Assembly (NCBI GenBank): GCA_021324675.1
Contig: JAJPIR010000241.1
Location: forward strand, 1 to 48,766
Length of the DNA stretch: 48,766 nt
Source: Actinomycetota bacterium
Lineage (GTDB): Bacteria; Actinomycetota; Actinomycetes; Mycobacteriales; Pseudonocardiaceae
Direction of reading: 5' to 3'
Below, one piece after another: positions 46,442-48,766 of this stretch. How positions within the stretch are numbered: position 1 is the first letter of the stretch; every line of letters begins with the position of its first letter. The translations under genes were made by a program, and so were the position numbers. The notes beneath the pieces are model-generated. The model saw only the letters and a list, made by a program, of their open reading frames with translations, was not told the DNA's origin and searched no databases.

Positions 46442-47317
46442 TCAGGCATTGGATGTCACTTCCCTGAGGTTGTCCCGCACCAGCTCGAGATCGTCACGAT
46501 CTTTGATGATGGAACCGAGCGTAACGTCAGCATTGCTGGCGTTCAGGTCGGGTTCACCGAGGAACGAAAGGGTGCGGGCCCAGTCGATGGTCTCCGCAAC
46601 GCCGGGCGGCTTAGCAAGATCCATCTGGCGCAGCCGGTTGACCGCCGCAACTACCTTGTAGGCCAGTGCCGCAGACACCTCGGGTGCCTGCACAGTAACG
46701 ATATCGACTTCCCGTTGCGGATCCGGGTAACCGATCCAGTGGTACATGCAGCGCCGCTTCAACGCGTCGTGCAAATCGCGCGTGCGGTTAGAAGTCAGAA
46801 TCACCAACGGTGGGTGTTCAGCCTTGATCGTGCCTACTTCCGGAATACTTATCTGAAAGTCGGACAAAACTTCCAGCAAGAAGGCTTCGAACTCGTCGTC
46901 GGCGCGGTCAACCTCGTCGATCAACAGTACCGCCTGGTCGCCTGCTTCGACAGCCTGCATCAAAGGGCGCTCGAGCAGGAACCGCGGGCCAAACAGCTTT
47001 TCGACCGCTTCCTCGCCACGGATGTCCTGCTCGGACAGGGCGCGGATGTAGAGCAGCTGGCGGGCATAGTCCCACTCATAGAGTGCCTGGTTGGTATCAA
47101 TGCCCTCGTAGCACTGGAGACGGATCAACTTGCGGCCGAACACCGAGGCAAGTACTTTTGCAAGTTCCGTTTTGCCGACTCCGACCTCTCCCTCGAGGAG
47201 GATGGGCCGCTGCAGGGACATCGCTACGAACACCGCCGTTGCCAATCCGCGGTCCGCGAGGTAATTACCCCGGCGCAACGTTTCGGTAAGTTCTTGGACG
47301 GTCCGCGGGTAGTTCAT
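46442..47317 (-). CDS. coxD: CoxD-like MoxR AAA+ ATPase
   Basis: 291 residues. Walker A GEVGVGKT (43-50), Walker B LLIDEVDRAD (131-140), sensor region VILTSNRTRDLHDALKRRCMYHWIGYP. CoxD is the ATPase that builds the CuSMo centre together with CoxE. Start ATG at 47317 (MNYPRTVQEL) has AAGGAG 8 nt upstream; the frame stays open to 47368 but adds non-conserved residues. Members of this family unfold their substrate, here probably immature CoxL. Confidence 0.9.
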   Translation of the reverse strand: MNYPRTVQELTETLRRGNYLADRGLATAVFVAMSLQRPILLEGEVGVGKTELAKVLASVFGRKLIRLQCYEGIDTNQALYEWDYARQLLYIRALSEQDIRGEEAVEKLFGPRFLLERPLMQAVEAGDQAVLLIDEVDRADDEFEAFLLEVLSDFQISIPEVGTIKAEHPPLVILTSNRTRDLHDALKRRCMYHWIGYPDPQREVDIVTVQAPEVSAALAYKVVAAVNRLRQMDLAKPPGVAETIDWARTLSFLGEPDLNASNADVTLGSIIKDRDDLELVRDNLREVTSNA

Positions 47318-47382
47318 CGAGCGATCTCCTTGACAGCGCTGGCGGCCGCTGGGCGGCGAAGCGATCATATCTTGGTGTTGGA

Positions 47383-47442
47383 TGGGCTCGCGATGCGGCA
47401 GTCAGCAGGGCGAGCCCACCCGAAGGGTCCGGGAAATCCCGG
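47383..47442 (-). terminator. Two hairpins after the 60-aa gene
   Basis: CCGGGA-AA-TCCCGG (47429-47442) is a perfect 14-bp palindrome 6 nt past the stop of the 60-aa gene. Beyond it TGGGCTCGC (47383-47391) pairs with GCGAGCCCA (47410-47418). They lie before coxD and may partly end the upstream transcript. Confidence 0.45.
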
Positions 47443-47448
47443 TGCTGA

Positions 47449-47631
47449 TCAGTTGAGCGTTTCGTACCCGCGACCGTTGAATTGCATCGCACTCACATAG
47501 GACGTCGTCCTCGATACACTGCTAGGTGCTGGCCTAGTGTCCTGGCCCATGCGGTATGACGTGGTGCGGTCCGAAGCTTTGGTCTTCTGGCCGGTTTCCG
47601 TGTTCACCTGTGATCTCTTGCGTCCGAACAT
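47449..47631 (-). CDS. Unknown 60-aa hydrophilic protein
   Basis: Starts MFGRKRSQVNTETGQKTK, is Ser/Thr-rich and ends ETLN; no cysteines, no membrane segment, no known family. AGGAGG lies 10 nt before the ATG. It may be intrinsically disordered. Gap to the 110-aa gene is 53 bp. The strong ribosome site argues for real translation. Confidence 0.5.
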   Translation of the reverse strand: MFGRKRSQVNTETGQKTKASDRTTSYRMGQDTRPAPSSVSRTTSYVSAMQFNGRGYETLN

Positions 47632-47684
47632 GACCCTTATTCCTCCTCATTTGCGGCTGACGGTCGCGAACCAACGATCACTTG

Positions 47685-48017
47685 CTACTCATCCTGCTCA
47701 GCGGAGCCGAAAATGAGCTCCCGAACACTGGTCCCCTGGGACAGCTTGCCTTCGCGCTCCAACTTCTTCTTCCAGGCGGCGCGAAGGTTGCTCGTACCCA
47801 CGGATTGCGCGTCAGCTGACATCCCGACATCTTCCGCCAGACCTTCGAAGCCTACTCCCCGCATGTTCCGGCAGGTGTTGTTGTTGCCACACGCCTCGTC
47901 CAGATCGGCACTCGTTTGACCCTGAGCCTTCCAGATGCCACGCAGCGCGGAGAGTGCCTCCTTGCCATCACCGGTCAAATTGTCGGTTGCTTTTTCGTTT
48001 CCGTGCTCTTGGCTCAT
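47685..48017 (-). CDS. Unknown 110-aa soluble protein between coxD and sodA
   Basis: Acidic at the N-terminus (MSQEHGNEKATDNLTG), helical, with ACGNNNTCRNMRG in the centre where two Cys lie six residues apart, followed by SNLRAAWKKKLEREGKL. No family recognised. Start ATG at 48017 is preferred (GGAGAGGG lies about 10 nt before it); the frame is open to 48041. It is likely cotranscribed with sodA. Confidence 0.6.
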   Translation of the reverse strand: MSQEHGNEKATDNLTGDGKEALSALRGIWKAQGQTSADLDEACGNNNTCRNMRGVGFEGLAEDVGMSADAQSVGTSNLRAAWKKKLEREGKLSQGTSVRELIFGSAEQDE

Positions 48018-48070
48018 GTCCACGTTCCCTCTCCGATACACCTGGCCAGGGGACCCTCTAGAAGACCTGT

Positions 48071-48117
48071 ACCGCGATCCAACTCGGCCGCTTTCGCCGG
48101 CAGGCTAGGATCGCGGT
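48071..48117 (-). terminator. Hairpin across the sodA stop codon
   Basis: ACCGCGATCC (48071-48080) pairs with GGATCGCGGT (48108-48117); the right arm lies in the last codons of sodA and the 27-nt loop contains its stop. There is no T-run. Perhaps a weak terminator or an RNA-stability element for sodA. Confidence 0.4.
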
Positions 48118-48731
48118 GCCTCCTCAAACCGGCGGCCTACCTCTTTCCAGTTCACGACGTTCCAAAAGGCTTCAATGTAGTCGGCACGCGCGGCCTGGTG
48201 CTGCAGGTAGTACGCATGCTCCCACAGGTCGAGCCCAAGAAGAGGAACCTCTTCTGCGGTGAGCGGGGAATCCTCATTGGGAAGGCTGTAAACCAGCAAT
48301 CGGTTGCGCACCAGCACCAACCACGCCCAACCGCTACCCATATGCGCATTGGCAACAGTCGAGAACCTGTCCTGAAATGCGCTGAACGAGCCGAACTCTT
48401 CCCTGAGTGCTGCGGCAAGGGAACCGGATGGTTTCCCACCACCATCAGCACTCAAGATCGACCAAAAGAGGCTGTGGTTTGCGTGCCCGCCGCCGTAGTT
48501 ACGTATCGCGTTGCGGGATTCATCGGATACCTTGCCGATGTTGCGCAACAGGTCCTCGATGGACTGCTCTCCTACGGAGGAGGGCATAACGGTACTTCGC
48601 AAAGCTGCATTCAGCTGGTCGACATAACGACGATGATGCTGGGCATGATGCAACTCCACGGTACGCGCGTCGAAGTAAGGTTCGAGCGCGTCGTATCCGT
48701 ACGGCAGGTCGGGAAGGCTGTAGGCGCTCAT
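48105..48731 (-). CDS. sodA: Superoxide dismutase, Fe/Mn family
   Basis: 208 residues. Converts superoxide to peroxide and oxygen. Metal ligands by alignment with E. coli: H28 (VELHHAQHH), H86 (GGHANHSLFW), D168 and H172 (LDLWEHAYYL). No signal peptide. Fe or Mn preference cannot be told safely from sequence. The ATG at 48731 has AGGAAGGGG upstream. It is the first gene of the minus-strand block in this window and could protect the oxygen-dependent CO oxidation system from superoxide. The next gene upstream lies beyond the window. Confidence 0.95.
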   Translation of the reverse strand: MSAYSLPDLPYGYDALEPYFDARTVELHHAQHHRRYVDQLNAALRSTVMPSSVGEQSIEDLLRNIGKVSDESRNAIRNYGGGHANHSLFWSILSADGGGKPSGSLAAALREEFGSFSAFQDRFSTVANAHMGSGWAWLVLVRNRLLVYSLPNEDSPLTAEEVPLLGLDLWEHAYYLQHQAARADYIEAFWNVVNWKEVGRRFEEAPRS

Positions 48732-48766
48732 GGGCCCCTTCCTGAACTGGGACTGTCGTAGTCCAT

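Noticed and set aside
46400-47500. 366-codon plus-strand frame opposite coxD
   Set aside because: Antisense shadow; coxD on the other strand has complete AAA+ motifs.
47916-48761. 281-codon plus-strand frame opposite sodA
   Set aside because: Shadow of sodA, which has all metal ligands in the opposite frame.

Overview
The window comes from a high-GC actinobacterium, most probably a member of Pseudonocardiales or a close relative outside Mycobacterium. Reasons: septation protein SepH, DUF3027, DUF2530 and DUF2537 proteins, a mycothiol-dependent formaldehyde dehydrogenase, frequent GTG/TTG starts, and a gene order that recalls M. tuberculosis Rv0871-Rv0889 (cold-shock protein, MFS, DUF3027, DUF2530, MarR, SpoU methyltransferase, DUF2537, SepH, SerC, CitA). 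The synteny is from memory, not from a search.

Region 1 (about 0.2-5 kb): a membrane-anchored protein of unknown function, a FadR-type GntR regulator with strong palindromes upstream, two very small genes, an acyl-CoA ligase and a cold-shock protein. Region 2 (5-16 kb): the conserved Rv0870-0882-like block (MFS, glutamine cyclotransferase-like lipoprotein, DUF3027, sacsin-like ATPase, DUF2530, MarR, SpoU, DUF2537). A metal-type permease with a CsoR-like and an IdeR-like box, and a GCS2-type ligase, are inserted in it. Region 3 (16-21 kb): a DUF559 protein and a heterodimeric ABC exporter, punctuated by three near-identical 63-64 bp hairpin repeats. Region 4 (21-35 kb): housekeeping metabolism (sepH, serC-purC, flavin reductase and RibD-type reductase, two citrate synthases around pdxH, mtnA, a mycothiol-formaldehyde unit, DoxX, fprA, HAD phosphatase).

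Region 5 (35.3-48.7 kb) looks like an accessory island for aerobic carbon monoxide oxidation, with visibly less extreme GC. It opens with an IS630-type transposase relative that has lost its catalytic core. On the + strand follow coxM-coxS-coxL (form I CO dehydrogenase, active-site motif AYRCSFR), an XdhC/CoxF protein fused to a YHS domain, coxG, and then an unusual run of five tiny single-pass membrane proteins plus a DUF1059 protein, closed by a 20-bp-stem terminator. On the - strand, converging on that terminator, run sodA, two unknown small genes, coxD (MoxR AAA+), coxE (VWA), an unknown 97-aa gene and a GIY-YIG-like gene.

Reading of the island: CoxMSL oxidises CO; CoxD/CoxE and the XdhC-YHS protein are expected to mature the Mo/Cu centre; CoxG should link the enzyme to membrane quinone. 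The five-protein membrane cassette is the least explained part and the best candidate for an undescribed component, for example a membrane scaffold for the dehydrogenase. No rRNA, tRNA or CRISPR array was seen.
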